From positions 4,070,460-4,134,459 of the forward strand of contig NC_087083.1 of NCBI RefSeq assembly GCF_026151205.1: a stretch of DNA of 64,000 nucleotides, read 5' to 3'. The DNA comes from Bolinopsis microptera (Eukaryota; Ctenophora; Tentaculata; Lobata; Bolinopsidae). Below are positions 13,401-28,400 of the stretch, piece after piece. The notes under the pieces were generated by a model. It was not told where the DNA came from. It was given only the letters and a program-made list of their open reading frames with translations, and did not search any database. Positions within the stretch are counted from its first letter, which is position 1. Each line of letters begins with the position of its first letter. A program made the translations under genes and the position numbers.

Positions 13401-16400
13401 TAACCTAGCATATCCGGGATAGGGAACCTAGCAATTATTTAATATAACCTAGCATATCCGGGATAGGGAACCTGTAGCAATTATTTAATGTAACCTAGCA
13501 TATCCGGGATAGGGAACCTAGCAATTATTTAATATAACCTAGCATACCCGGGATAGGGAACCTAGCAATTATTTAATGTAACCTAGCATATCCGGGATAG
13601 GGAACCTATCAATTATTTAATATAACCTAGCATATCCGGGATAGGGAACCTGGCAATTATTTAATGTAACCTAGCATATCCGGGATAGGGAACCTAGCAA
13701 TTATTTAATATAACCTAGCATATCCGGGATAGGGAACCTAGCAATTATTAAATATAACCTAGCATATCCGGGATAGGGAACCTAGCAATTATTTAATATA
13801 ACCTAGCATATCCGGGATAGGGAACCTAGCAATTATTTAATATAACCTAGCATATCCGGGATAGGGAACCTAGCAATTATTTAATGTAACCTAGCATATC
13901 CGGGATAGGGAACCTAGCAATTATTTAATGTAACCTAGCATATCCGGGATAGGGAACCTAGCAATTATTTAATATAACCTAGCATATCCGGGATAGGGAA
14001 CCTAGCAATTATTTAATATAACCTAGCATATCCGGGATAGGGAACCTGTAGCAATTATTTAATATAACCTAGCCTATCCGGGATAGGGAACCTAGCAATT
14101 ATTTAATATAACCTAGCATATCCGGGATAGGGAACCTAGCAATTATTTAATATAACCTAGCATATCCGGGATAGGGAACCTAGCAATTATTTAATATAAC
14201 CTAGCATATCCGGGATAAGGAACCTAGCAATTATTTAATATAACCTAGCATATCCGGGATAGGGAACCTAGCAATTATTTAATATAACCTAGCATGTCCG
14301 GGATAGGGAACCTAGCAATTATTTAATATAACCTAGCATATCCGGGATAGGGAACCTAGCAATTATTTAACATAACCTAGCATATCCGGGATAGGGAACC
14401 TAGCAATTATTTAATATAACCTAGTATATCCGGGATAGGGAACCTGTAGCAAATATTTAATGTAACCTAGCATATCCGGGATAGGGAACCTAGCAATTAT
14501 TTAATATAACCTAGCATATCCGGGATAGGGAACCTAGCAATTATTTAATATAACCTAGCATATCCGGGATAGGGAACCTAGCAATTATTTAATATAACCT
14601 AGCATATCCGGGATAGGGAACCTGTAGCAATTATTTAATGTAACCTAGCATATCCGGGATAGGGAACCTAGCAATTATTAAATATAACCTAGTATATCCG
14701 GGATAGGGAACCTGTAGCAAATATTTAATATAACCTAGCATATCCGGGATAAAACTAACCTAAATGTGATTGATATAGAGTTACAGGTACATGTTGATAC
14801 AAATATTTCCTGGTATCTGTCATTCGACCAGTCTTCTCCCATCACTTGCTCGTAAATGTCTTGTCTTACCTGAAGAGACAATTCCCTAATCATACTATAT
14901 ATTAGTTACTAGTTATTAGTTACACTAGTATTATATATTATCATATCAGAAAGTTCAACATTTACCCTGTCTAAAGCTAGTGGAATTCCATATTCAGGAA
15001 AGTGAAGATCCTACCCATGCATTGTAAGATTAATGTGGAATAGAAAGATCGTACCATACTAGCTGTGGGAAGGTGAAGGTCTTACCATACTAGCTGTGGG
15101 AAGGTGAAGATCTTGCCCAGGTACTGTAGGGAGATGCACGGTCCTCTTGGAGTTCTGTGGTTTGTGGAAGACCCCGACTCTGTCTAACATAGTTATATCT
15201 GCTATTATTGACAAACTTCCTAAATCCAGCTGGAAGTTCGTTCTGTACTCTTCGTTCTGAATAAGGGAGACTTGTTACCATAGTTACCATAGTTACCATA
15301 GTTACCATAGTTACCATGACTGATGACAACACTTGTTACCATGACGACACTTATTACATACAGTTCAATAACACTGAGTACACTTTCAACATACATATTA
15401 TAGGCAACATAGATACATATAGGCAGCTGTAACCGAGTAACTAATACCGAGTAACTAATACTTACAGCAGTAGTAGATTTGAAGATAAGATTGAGAGTAG
15501 GTGAAGTAACTAATACTTACAGCAGTAGTAGATTTGAAGATAAGATTGACAGCAGGTGAAGTAACTAATACTTACAGCAGTAGTAGATTTGAAGATAAGA
15601 TTGAGAGCAGGTGAGGTAACTAATACTTACAGCAGTAGTAGATTTGAAGATAAGATTGAGAGCAGGTGAAGTAACTAATACTTACAGCAGTAGTAGATTT
15701 GAAGATAAGATTGAGAGCAGGTGAAGTAACTAATACTTACAGCAGTAGTAGATTTGAAGATAAGATTGAGAGCAGGTGAAGTAACTAATACTTACAGCAG
15801 TAGTAGATTTGAAGATAAGATTGAGAGCAGGTGAAGTAACTAATACTTACAGCAGTAGTAGATTTGAAGATAAGATTGACAGCAGGTGAAGTAACTAATA
15901 CTTACAGCAGTAGTAGATTTGAAGATAAGATTGAGAGTAACTAATACTAGTAGAGGCTCTTACGGGCATTGTCTGCTCGATACGTTAGGGACCCCAGATA
16001 CACCTTACTAGACGTATTTTTGACCGTAGAATCGATTGAAAGTGGTTTCAAGATGATTGGACTGATTGTTCTGGGGTAAAATCGCAAAAAACCGATTTTT
16101 GGGCCAAAAATAGGCCAAAAAACCATGTTTTTTGATATTTTGAGCAAGTTAATTTTGTTGGCATGTCGGCAAAACTTGCATAAAGATAGCTAAAAGACAG
16201 CCGCACAAGATTGTATAAAAATAAAACAAATCCCTCTATTTGTTCTGAGGTAAAAATCCAAAAAAGTGGTAAAAATTTTGACTTTTTTGCTTTAAGTTTG
16301 AATAATTTTTTGCAGTTGTATTAAATCAACCCAAAAATAGTCACATCGTGTTTGCCTAAATTTTTCCTTTCCGAGAAGTACCCACTTCATATACTTAATC

Positions 16401-19400
16401 GAAGTTTGAATATTGTCACTCCGCAAGCGTTTTTGCCAAATTTTCGACGCGCACTACGCGCAAAAGCATTTAGTTGTTATCAATTGGCACCCGCGCGTTC
16501 ATCATAAATTTCAAACAGCTATAACTCAGCGAGATTATGTCCGTTCTAGCTCATATTTTCACACTAAATAGAAAATAATGTGATCTTATTGCTGACAAAA
16601 TATGGATATAATTACTTTATTTGCCTTAGAGTAATAGACTGTCAAAGTTTAAAACGCGCATTGGTATAGCACGTGACTAATAAGGCCAAATTTATACTTC
16701 TTAACATATTATCGATCCTTAGACATCATACTATTGTGTCCAATTAGCGGTTAGGTCTCTAAACTCGTAGCAGAAAACACGTCTTTTTGCCCGTAAGAGC
16801 CTCTACTATACTTACAGCAGTAGTAGATTTGAAGATAAGATTGAGAGCAGGTGAAGTAACTAATACTTACAGCAGTAGTAGATTTGAAGATAAGATTGAG
16901 AGCAGGTGAAGTAACTAATACTTACAGCAGTAGTAGATTTGAAGATAAGATTGACAGCAGGTGAAGTAACTAATACTTACAGCAGTAGTAGATTTGAAGA
17001 TAAGATTGACAGCAGGTGAAGTAACTAATACTTACAGCAGTAGTAGATTTGAAGATAAGATTGAGAGTAACTAATACTAGTAGAGGCTCTTACGGGCATT
17101 GTCTGCTCGATACGTTAGGGACCCCAGATACACCTTACTAGACGTATTTTTGACCGTAGAATCGATTGAAAGTGGTTTCAAGATGATTGGACTGATTGTT
17201 CTGGGGTAAAATCGCAAAAAACCGATTTTTGGGCCAAAAATAGGCCAAAAAACCATGTTTTTTGATATTTTGAGCAAGTTAATTTTGTTGGCATGTCGGC
17301 AAAACTTGCATAAAGATAGCTAAAAGACAGCCGCACAAGATTGTATAAAAATAAAACAAATCCCTCTATTTGTTCTGAGGTAAAAATCCAAAAAAGTGGT
17401 AAAAATTTTGACTTTTTTGCTTTAAGTTTGAATAATTTTTTGCAGTTGTATTAAATCAACCCAAAAATAGTCACATCGTGTTTGCCTAAATTTTTCCTTT
17501 CCGAGAAGTACCCACTTCATATACTTAATCGAAGTTTGAATATTGTCACTCCGCAAGCGTTTTTGCCAAATTTTCGACGCGCACTACGCGCAAAAGCATT
17601 TAGTTGTTATCAATTGGCACCCGCGCGTTCATCATAAATTTCAAACAGCTATAACTCAGCGAGATTATGTCCGTTCTAGCTCATATTTTCACACTAAATA
17701 GAAAATAATGTGATCTTATTGCTGACAAAATATGGATATAATTACTTTATTTGCCTTAGAGTAATAGACTGTCAAAGTTTAAAACGCGCATTGGTATAGC
17801 ACGTGACTAATAAGGCCAAATTTATACTTCTTAACATATTATCGATCCTTAGACATCATACTATTGTGTCCAATTAGCGGTTAGGTCTCTAAACTCGTAG
17901 CAGAAAACACGTCTTTTTGCCCGTAAGAGCCTCTACTATACTTACAGCAGTAGTAGATTTGAAGATAAGATTGACAGCAGGTGAAGTAACTAATACTTAC
18001 AGCAGTAGTAGATTTGAAGATAAGATTGAGAGCAGGTGAAGTAACTAATACTTACAGCAGTAGTAGATTTGAAGATAAGATTGAGAGCAGGTGAAGTAAC
18101 TAATACTTACAGCAGTAGTAGATTTGAAGATAAGATTGAGAGCAGGTGAAGTAACTAATACTTACAGCAGTAGTAGATTTGAAGATAAGATTGAGAGCAG
18201 GTGAAGTAACTAATACTTACAGCAGTAGTAGATTTGAAGATAAGATTGAGAGCAGGTGAAGTAACTAATACTTACAGCAGTAGTAGATTTGAAGATAAGA
18301 TTGAGAGCAGGTGAAGTAACTAATACTTACAGCAGTAGTAGATTTGAAGATAAGATTGAGAGCAGGTGAAGTAACTAATACTTACAGCAGTAGTAGATTT
18401 GAAGATAAGATTGAGAGTAACTAATACTTACAGCAGTAGTAGATTTGAAGATAAGATTGAGAGCAGGTGAAGTAACTAATACTTACAGCAGTAGTAGATT
18501 TGAAGATAAGATTGAGAGCAGGTGAAGTAACTAATACTTACAGCAGTAGTAGATTTGAAGATAAGATTGAGAGCAGGTGAAGTAACTAATACTTACAGCA
18601 GTAGTAGATTTGAAGATAAGATTGACAGCAGGTGAAGTAACTAATACTTACAGCAGTAGTAGATTTGAAGATAAGATTGAGAGCAGGTGAAGTAACTAAT
18701 ACTTACAGCAGTAGTAGATTTGAAGATAAGATTGACAGCAGGTGAAGTAACTAATACTTACAGCAGTAGTAGATTTGAAGATAAGATTGAGAGCAGGTGA
18801 AGTAACTAATACTTACAGCAGTAGTAGATTTGAAGATAAGATTGAGAGCAGGTGAAGTAACTAATACTTACAGCAGTAGTAGATTTGAAGATAAGATTGA
18901 CAGCAGGTGAAGTAACTAATACTTACAGCAGTAGTAGATTTGAAGATAAGATTGAGAGCAGGTGAAGTAACTAATACTTACAGCAGTAGTAGATTTGAAG
19001 ATAAGATTGACAGCAGGTGAAGTAACTAATACTTACAGCAGTAGTAGATTTGAAGATAAGATTGAGAGCAGGTGAAGTAACTAATACTTACAGCAGTAGT
19101 AGATTTGAAGATAAGATTGAGAGTAACTAATACTTACAGCAGTAGTAGATTTGAAGATAAGATTGAGAGTAACTAATACTTACAGCAGTAGTAGATTTGA
19201 AGATAAGATTGAGAGCAGGTGAAGTAACTAATACTTACAGCAGTAGTAGATTTGAAGATAAGATTGACAGCAGGTGAAGTAACTAATACTTACAGCAGTA
19301 GTAGATTTGAAGATAAGATTGAGAGTAACTAATACTTACAGCAGTAGTAGATTTGAAGATAAGATTGAGAGCAGGTGAAGTAACTAATACTTACAGCAGT

Positions 19401-22400
19401 AGTAGATTTGAAGATAAGATTGAGAGCAGGTGAAGTAACTAATACTTACAGCAGTAGTAGATTTGAAGATAAGATTGAGAGCAGGTGAAGTAACTAATAC
19501 TTACAGCAGTAGTAGATTTGAAGATAAGATTGAGAGCAGGTGAAGTAACTAATACTTACAGCAGTAGTAGATTTGAAGATAAGATTGAGAGCAGGTGAAG
19601 TAACTAATACTTACAGCAGTAGTAGATTTGAAGATAAGATTGAGAGCAGGTGAAGTAACTAATACTTACAGCAGTAGTAGATTTGAAGATAAGATTGAGA
19701 GTAACTAATACTTACAGCAGTAGTAGATTTGAAGATAAGATTGAGAGCAGGTGAAGTAACTAATACTTACAGCAGTAGTAGATTTGAAGATAAGATTGAG
19801 AGCAGGTGAAGTAACTGATACTTACAGCAGTAGTAGATTTGAAGATAAGATTGAGAGCAGGTGAAGTAACTAATACTTACAGCAGTAGTAGATTTGAAGA
19901 TAAGATTGAGAGTAACTAATACTTACAGCAGTAGTAGATTTGAAGATAAGATTGAGAGCAGGTGAAGTAACTGATACTTACAGCAGTAGTAGATTTGAAG
20001 ATAAGATTGAGAGCAGGTGAAGTAACTAATACTTACAGCAGTAGTAGATTTGAAGATAAGATTGAGAGTAACTAATACTTACAGCAGTAGTAGATTTGAA
20101 GATAAGATTGAGAGCAGGTGAAGTAACTGATACTTACAGCAGTAGTAGATTTGAAGATAAGATTGAGAGCAGGTGAAGTAGGGTGGTAGATAGATCCACT
20201 AGTAGCTCTCGTTTCTCTTTGATCCAATAGTAGTACCTAAATTTAATGACAATTTAACATCTTAGAAATCAAAAACCGGATTAAGTAAATATGCAGTACA
20301 AGAATCAGGTCTGAGCTCGGCCCACCACCAATGTAGTCTTAGTTTTTCCAGACAATCTGTGATAGCGGGGAGGCAGTGTAATAAGTTAGTGTAATCAACT
20401 AGTGTAATCAACTAGTGTAATCAACTAGTAATATCGATTGATCAAATCCCAGTCTCCAGCTACTACATTGTTTGTGTAGGTTTTAATACAATATGTGAAA
20501 GTACATAAACTCATAAACTACACTTGTTACCATGACCACTACTGCACTACATCACTTATTCAGGTTTATTGAGATGGTATTGTTCATATCGACAGTATTA
20601 CTCTAGTGCTCTAGTATATTGTTTCAGTCACTGATACACTGATACTTGAGTTTCTCCGCCGTCCAAATATTGAACTTGGTGACAGTCAATCGCTCACATG
20701 ACTCACAAGTCTAATCTACACGCGCGCGCTAAAACATCGCGTGACTAGATAATTGGAAGCAGAAGTGCAATAACAAAGCGAAATGTCGCCGCGCGCTACG
20801 AATATCACGATAAACATATAATGATTCCTCAAAATGGAGACATTTGATCAATTTCAGATTTCGCCCAAAACAGCCTAAAACTGATCTATCTTACAAGTTA
20901 TCAGTTCTAATATGAAAGGAAAGTTTTTTGAACCGGTGAAAAAGGATAGTGAAGATAAAATATGCCAAAAATTTAAATTCTGAAATTCATCGAAAAACAT
21001 CGTTGGGAACCGGAATTCCAAGATAAGAATAAATTTTAACTGTCCTAATAGACCAGGGAGGGCATTTACAGTTGACACCCTGGTAGATCTGGAAGTATTT
21101 GGGGCCTTCAGGGGGAAAAATGGGCCGAAAAGGGGCATTTTCGGGTGTTTTCAAATTTGAGATTTCAAAGCCAGATTTTCGGCTTTAGTTGGCTGGGACA
21201 TGCCCAAATTGGTGTGGGTGAGTTGCATAGAGGTAGTACAAGTGTGATCCGTTGCAGAAATCCGGGTTCCCAAGATTCAAAATGACTTGAAAAGATTTTG
21301 TAAAAAATTGGAGACATTTTGGAATCCATGGGAATTTTTTGGAGACATCCATATTTCGCCCTAAAACGTCTCCAATGAGTTTGGTTGGCACCCTGGTTGA
21401 TCTGGAAGTACGTTACCAGTTATTTGGGGCCTTCAGGGGGGAAAATGGGCCGAAAAATGGGCCGAAAAGGGGCATTTTCGGGTGTTTTCAAATTTGAGAT
21501 TTCAAAGCCATATTTTCGGCTTTAGTTGGCTGGGACATGCCCAAATTGGTGTGGGTGAGTTGCATAGAGGTAGTACAAGTGTGATCCGTTGCAGAAATCC
21601 GGGTTCCCAAGATTCAAAATGACTTGAAAAGATTTTGTAAAAAATTGGAGACATTTTGGAATCCATGGGAATTTTTTGGAGACATCCATATTTCGCCCTA
21701 AAACGTCTCCAATGAGTTTGGTTGGCACCCTGGTTGATCTGGAAGTACGTTACCAGTTATTTGGGGCCTTCAGGGGGGAAAATGGGCCGAAAAATGGGCC
21801 GAAAAGGGGCATTTTCGGGTGTTTTCAAATTTGAGATTTCAAAGCCAGATTTTCGGCTTTAGTTGGCTGGGACATGCCCAAATTGGTGTGGGTGAGTTGC
21901 ATAGAGGTAGTACAAGTGTGATCCGTTGCAGAAATCCGGGTTCCCAAGATTCAAAATGACTTGAAAACATTTTGTAAAAAATTGGAGACATTTTGGAATC
22001 CATGGGAATTTTTTGGAGACATCCATATTTCGCCCTAAAACGTCTCCAATGAGTTTGGTTGGCACCCTGGTTGATCTGGAAATACGTTACCAGTTATTTG
22101 GGGCCTTCAGGGGGAAAATTGGCCGAAAAATGGGCCGAAAAGGGGCATTTTCGGGTGTTTTCAAATTTGAGATTTCAAAGCCAGATTTTCGGCTTTAGTT
22201 GGCTGGGACATGCCCAAATTGGTGTGGGTGAGTTGCATATAGGTAGTACAAGTGTGATCCGTTGCAGAAATCCGCGTTCCCAAGATTCAAAATGACTTGA
22301 AAAGATTTTGTAAAAAATTGGAGACATTGTCTCTTTGAAAACACCCGAAAATGCCCCTTTTCGGCCCATTTTTCGGCCCATTTTCCCCCCTGAAGGCCCC

Positions 22401-25400
22401 AAATAACTGGTAACGTACTTCCAGATCAACCAGGGTGCCAACCAAACTCATTGGAGACGTTTTAGGGCGAAATATGGATGTCTCCAAAAAATTCCCATGG
22501 ATTCCAAAATGTCTCCAATTTTTTACAAAATCTTTTCAAGTCATTTTGAATCTTGGGAACCCGGATTTCTGCAACGGATCACACTTGTACTACCTCTATG
22601 CAACTCACCCACACCAATTTGGGCATGTCCCAGCCAACTAAAGCCGAAAATATGGCTTTGAAATCTCAAATTTGAAAACACCCGAAAATGCCCCTTTTCG
22701 GCCCATTTTTCGGCCCATTTTCCCCCCTGAAGGCCCCAAATAACTGGTAACGTACTTCCAGATCAACCAGGGTGCCAACCAAACTCATTGGAGACGTTTT
22801 AGGGCGAAATATGGATGTCTCCAAAAAATTCCCATGGATTCCAAAATGTCTCCAATTTTTTACAAAATCTTTTCAAGTCATTTTGAATCTTGGGAACCCG
22901 GATTTCTGCAACGGATCACACTTGTACTACCTCTATGCAACTCACCCACACCAATTTGGGCATGTCCCAGCCAACTAAAGCCGAAAATCTGGCTTTGAAA
23001 TCTCAAATTTGAAAACACCCGAAAATGCCCCTTTTCGGCCCATTTTTCGGCCCATTTTCCCCCCTGAAGGCCCCAAATAACTGGTAACGTACTTCCAGAT
23101 CAACCAGGGTGCCAACCAAACTCATTGGAGACGTTTTAGGGCGAAATATGGATGTCTCCAAAAAATTCCCATGGATTCCAAAATGTCTCCAATTTTTTAC
23201 AAAATCTTTTCAAGTCATTTTGAATCTTGGGAACCCGGATTTCTGCAACGGATCACACTTGTACTACCTCTATGCAACTCACCCACACCAATTTGGGCAT
23301 GTCCCAGCCAACTTAAGCCGAAAATCTGGCTTTGAAATCTCAAATTTGAAAACACCCGAAAATGCCCCTTTTCGGCCCATTTTTCGGCCCATTTTCCCCC
23401 CTGAAGGCCCCAAATAACTGGTAACGTACTTCCAGATCAACCAGGGTGCCAACCAAACTCATTGGAGACGTTTTAGGGCGAAATATGGATGTCTCCAAAA
23501 AATTCCCATGGATTCCAAAATGTCTCCAATTTTTTACAAAATCTTTTCAAGTCATTTTGAATCTTGGGAACCCGGATTTCTGCAACGGATCACACTTGTA
23601 CTACCTCTATGCAACTCACCCACACCAATTTGGGCATGTCCCAGCCAACTAAAGCCGAAAATCTGGCTTTGAAATCTCAAATTTGAAAACACCCGAAAAT
23701 GCCCCTTTTCGGCCCATTTTCCCCCCTGAAGGCCCCAAATAACTGGTAACGTACTTCCAGATCAACCAGGGTGCCAACCAAACTCATTGGAGACGTTTTA
23801 GGGCGAAATATGGATGTCTCCAAAAAATTCCCATGGATTCCAAAATGTCTCCAATTTTTTACAAAATCTTTTCAAGTCATTTTGAATCTTGGGAACCCGG
23901 ATTTCTGCAACGGATCACACTTGTACTACCTCTATGCAACTCACCCACACCAATTTGGGCATGTCCCAGCCAACTAAAGCCGAAAATCTGGCTTTGAAAT
24001 CTCAAATTTGAAAACACCCGAAAATGCCCCTTTTCGGCCCATTTTTCGGCCCATTTTCCCCCCTGAAGGCCCCAAATAACTGGTAACGTACTTCCAGATC
24101 AACCAGGGTGCCAACCAAACTCATTGGAGACGTTTTAGGGCGAAATATGGATGTCTCCAAAAAATTCCCATGGATTCCAAAATGTCTCCAATTTTTTACA
24201 AAATCTTTTCAAGTCATTTTGAATCTTGGGAACCCGGATTTCTGCAACGGATCACACTTGTACTACCTCTATGCAACTCACCCACACCAATTTGGGCATG
24301 TCCCAGCCAACTAAAGCCGAAAATCTGGCTTTGAAATCTCAAATTTGAAAACACCCGAAAATGCCCCTTTTCGGCCCATTTTTCGGCCCATTTTCCCCCC
24401 TGAAGGCCCCAAATAACTGGTAACGTACTTCCAGATCAACCAGGGTGCCAACCAAACTCATTGGAGACGTTTTAGGGCGAAATATGGATGTCTCCAAAAA
24501 ATTCCCATGGATTCCAAAATGTCTCCAATTTTTTACAAAATCTTTTCAAGTCATTTTGAATCTTGGGAACCCGGATTTCTGCAACGGATCACACTTGTAC
24601 TACCTCTATGCAACTCACCCACACCAATTTGGGCATGTCCCAGCCAACTAAAGCCGAAAATCTGGCTTTGAAATCTCAAATTTGAAAACACCCGAAAATG
24701 CCCCTTTTCGGCCCATTTTTCGGCCCATTTTCCCCCTGAAGGCCCCAAATAACTGGTAACGTACTTCCAGATCAACCAGGGTGCCAACCAAACTCATTGG
24801 AGACGTTTTAGGGCGAAATATGGATGTCTCCAAAAAATTCCCATGGATTCCAAAATGTCTCCAATTTTTTACAAAATCTTTTCAAGTCATTTTGAATCTT
24901 GGGAACCCGGATTTCTGCAACGGATCACACTTGTACTACCTCTATGCAACTCACCCACACCAATTTGGGCATGTCCCAGCCAACTAAAGCCGAAAATCTG
25001 GCTTTGAAATCTCAAATTTGAAAACACCCGAAAATGCCCCTTTTCGGCCCATTTTTCGGCCCATTTTCCCCCTGAAGGCCCCAAATAACTGGTAACGTAC
25101 TTCCAGATCAACCAGGGTGCCAACCAAACTCATTGGAGACGTTTTAGGGCGAAATATGGATGTCTCCAAAAAATTCCCATGGATTCCAAAATGTCTCCAA
25201 TTTTTTACAAAATCTTTTCAAGTCATTTTGAATCTTGGGAACCCGGATTTCTGCAACGGATCACACTTGTACTACCTCTATGCAACTCACCCACACCAAT
25301 TTGGGCATGTCCCAGCCAACTAAAGCCGAAAATCTGGCTTTGAAATCTCAAATTTGAAAACACCCGAAAATGCCCCTTTTCGGCCCATTTTTCGGCCCAT

Positions 25401-28400
25401 TTTCCCCCTGAAGGCCCCAAATAACTGGTAACGTACTTCCAGATCAACCAGGGTGCCAACCAAACTCATTGGAGACGTTTTAGGGCGAAATATGGAAAAC
25501 AAAATTTTGACATTTTTTTTTGGCAAATATGGTTCGCCACCCCCCTTTTTTGTCTTCTTTTCGTATGTGAAAGGTCTTAGTTTGTTTGAGGGACAGACCA
25601 GAACTCAGTTAAGCCATATACAGCTAATTTAGGTGCTTAAATATCAATAATACGTAATTCCCCTCTAATTCCCCTCCAATTCCCATGAAATTCCCATGGA
25701 GACAATGTCTCCAAAATGTCTCCAAATATGAGGAATCATAATATCACAATAAAAATGCTCAAATGTTTTGATGCCAACGCATCTCTGCTATTATCGGCCT
25801 TCAAGCGATCAAGGCAAAAATTAACTGTCGCTGATATAGGAAGATACTCTGGCACCCGCCTGTTCTACGACAGGAATGGCGAACCGTCTGACCCAAAAAT
25901 ACCTCTCTTTCTTATGACATCAAACGAAATTTTACAAGCGTGACAGTTAAGCTCTGCTTGCTTAAGAGTAGTAACCCATTCTAATAAATCCTTATTTCTG
26001 ATCGCGCTCAAACCACTGTACTGGTAGATACTTCACTTGTGAGTACAACACTGCTAGGTTTTAACAACAGTGTTTTTACTTTTTTACAACAGTACAGACT
26101 ACAAATTGTACACTGTGTGGCGAGTAATTACTTCCTAATTAAGAGAATACTATTTTAGGCTTAATAGATTCAATAAGTAGGTATGATAGATTCAATAAGT
26201 ATAGTAGGTATGATAGATTCAATAAGTAGGTATGATAGATTCAATAAGTAGGTATGATAGGTATTATAATGTGGCATTACATGTATAGTCAGTAATGTAA
26301 GATTAATCCAAGATATGTTCGGATCTTTTTAGACTTAAAATTTATCTTATCCACAAATTGGTTTAACATGCCAACAGTATTATATCCAGATGAAGTTTTA
26401 TTCAGAGCAACCAAAACTACGACTGGGCGAGGAGCTATTTTCTAATTTCTGAGTGTTTTCGGAAGAAAGAAAGGAATAATAAGAAGTGATTACCGGTTGT
26501 TTGTTGGGCGAAGAAAGGTTTGTTTCTGTGAGAGAACCTGGTAACCTGGTAACCTGGTAACCTGGTAACCTGGTTACCTGGTTACCTGGTTACCTGGTTA
26601 CCCGGGAATAATAAGAAGTTATTACCGGTTGTATGTTGGGCGAAGAAAGGTTTGTTTCTGTGAGAGAACTGAATAAGGCTTCTTCAATCTCGCATCTTAC
26701 AATCGACAGTGACGCACTCGTATCTATCTGAAACAATTACCTTCAGTAACCTTATGTAGCCTTGCTTCTATTGAAAATATGTACATTCAGTAAGGTTACA
26801 TAATTACATAATTACATAATTATATAAAGTAAATGATTTTTAGTTTAAATAGACATTTATATTAATTTTTCTTAGATTAAGAATCTCCACAGTTTTTTTC
26901 TTCTTTCGGAGAGAGTTAGCCTATTTTGGAATAAACTCCCTCCGGACGTCAAGAACACTATCCACTACTCAGACAGTTCCAAAATTTAAAAGTTAAATTA
27001 GAAAGATTTAGGTAAGATATTATTTTTAAAAGTATTGTAAATAATTATTATTTTTGGTATGTTTCGAATGAAGTTTTGGGAAGAATTGAGAAAACCAATA
27101 ATGTTAATACACACAAAATGAATATCTTAGGTTTAATCCTCGTTTTGCTAAACAACTTTTTATTAACTTACATATAATATATAGTAGTGGAAAGCTTGAT
27201 TAATTACATTTTACTGGGTCTTTGTACCTAGCATTTTATTTTAATATTAAATTGTCGTAGAAATATTCTTAATGATAATTGTGTAATGTGCAATCCTGAA
27301 CCCTTACAATTTATAGATTTAATTAAGTAAAACTATTAATATCATATTATATTTATATTCTTCAGTGTCAGATACAATATTATTATTATCAACCACCTTT
27401 TCAAGCTAAATTGCTCTAGTAGCAGAGTGTAGTTGTGGCAGTGAAAATTCTATAGAATTTAATTACACTGTTTTTCTTAAATACAGAAATATGTACATTA
27501 GAATATTTACTCTGTATTAATTACTGTTAGACTACTGTTAGTTTTAAAAAATTAAACAAACTAAAGTTCATGATAGGAAGAAATTGGCATTTAACAATCT
27601 GAGTCTGAAGCTTGTTGTTTTTAACAAGTAATAGTACAAATAAAAGACAAAGTAAAACTAAAACTCACATGTTGAGTGGTAGTCATAAGCTCTAGTCTAA
27701 AGTTCGTATTCACAGAAACAAGGAACAGATGATCATGAGGACACACCTGGGACAATATTCGTCTAATTAATTGATTAATTAGATAATTAGATATAATATT
27801 TGTTTAATTAATTGATTAATAAGATAATTCATTATAGATCATTACAATGATGAGATAATAGTTGATAAACCAAGATGCAGCATATAAAACGTTTATAATG
27901 TTTTTGTGATAGACCCAATAGATATGTAAAGAGTAAGAATAAACCTTGTTTAAGGAGGCGCGAATGCATGCGGAGTGATATGTAAAGAGTAAGAATAAAC
28001 CTTGTTTAAGGAGGCGCGAATGCATGCGGAGTGATATGTAAAGAGTAAGAATAAACCCTGTTTAAGGAGGCGCGAATGCATGCGGAGTGATATGTAAAGA
28101 GTAAGAATAAACCTTGTTTAAGGAGGCGCGAATGCATGCGGAGTCGTTCTCGTAATTGTTCGTTACTTGATCAGCTACCTGTAATAAAATCTGCTGTTGA
28201 AAAAAATTATAAAACATTCTCCTGGGAGCCTGGTTACACTACTAGTTACCATGGTTACACTACTAGTTACCATGGTTACACTACTAGTTACATTCACCTG
28301 GGAGTCGAGAGGAAACTAACATTTTAACATTTTACTTTTTATCTCAGGCTACTGAGTAAACTGACAGCCCTAAAAACAAGCAATATTTGATAAACATTTT

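Larger units (their letters stand above)
15434..20175. repeat. 55-bp array carrying ATG2 exon 15 donor, interrupted by two 861-bp elements
   Basis: The minus-strand unit contains AAATCTACTACTGCT|GTAAG, the exon 15 end and donor. About 50 units, a few shortened to 44 bp by losing GCAGGTGAAG. Variants (GAGAGC/GACAGC) are interspersed. Confidence 0.95.

Noticed and set aside
21185-25323. Repeated 68-codon frame MPTKLIGDVLGRN...
   Set aside because: Same satellite unit each time, with no domain and no codon evidence of selection.
25716-25943. 75-codon plus frame after the satellite
   Set aside because: No family recognised, no splice context, opposite to the host gene. Left unannotated.
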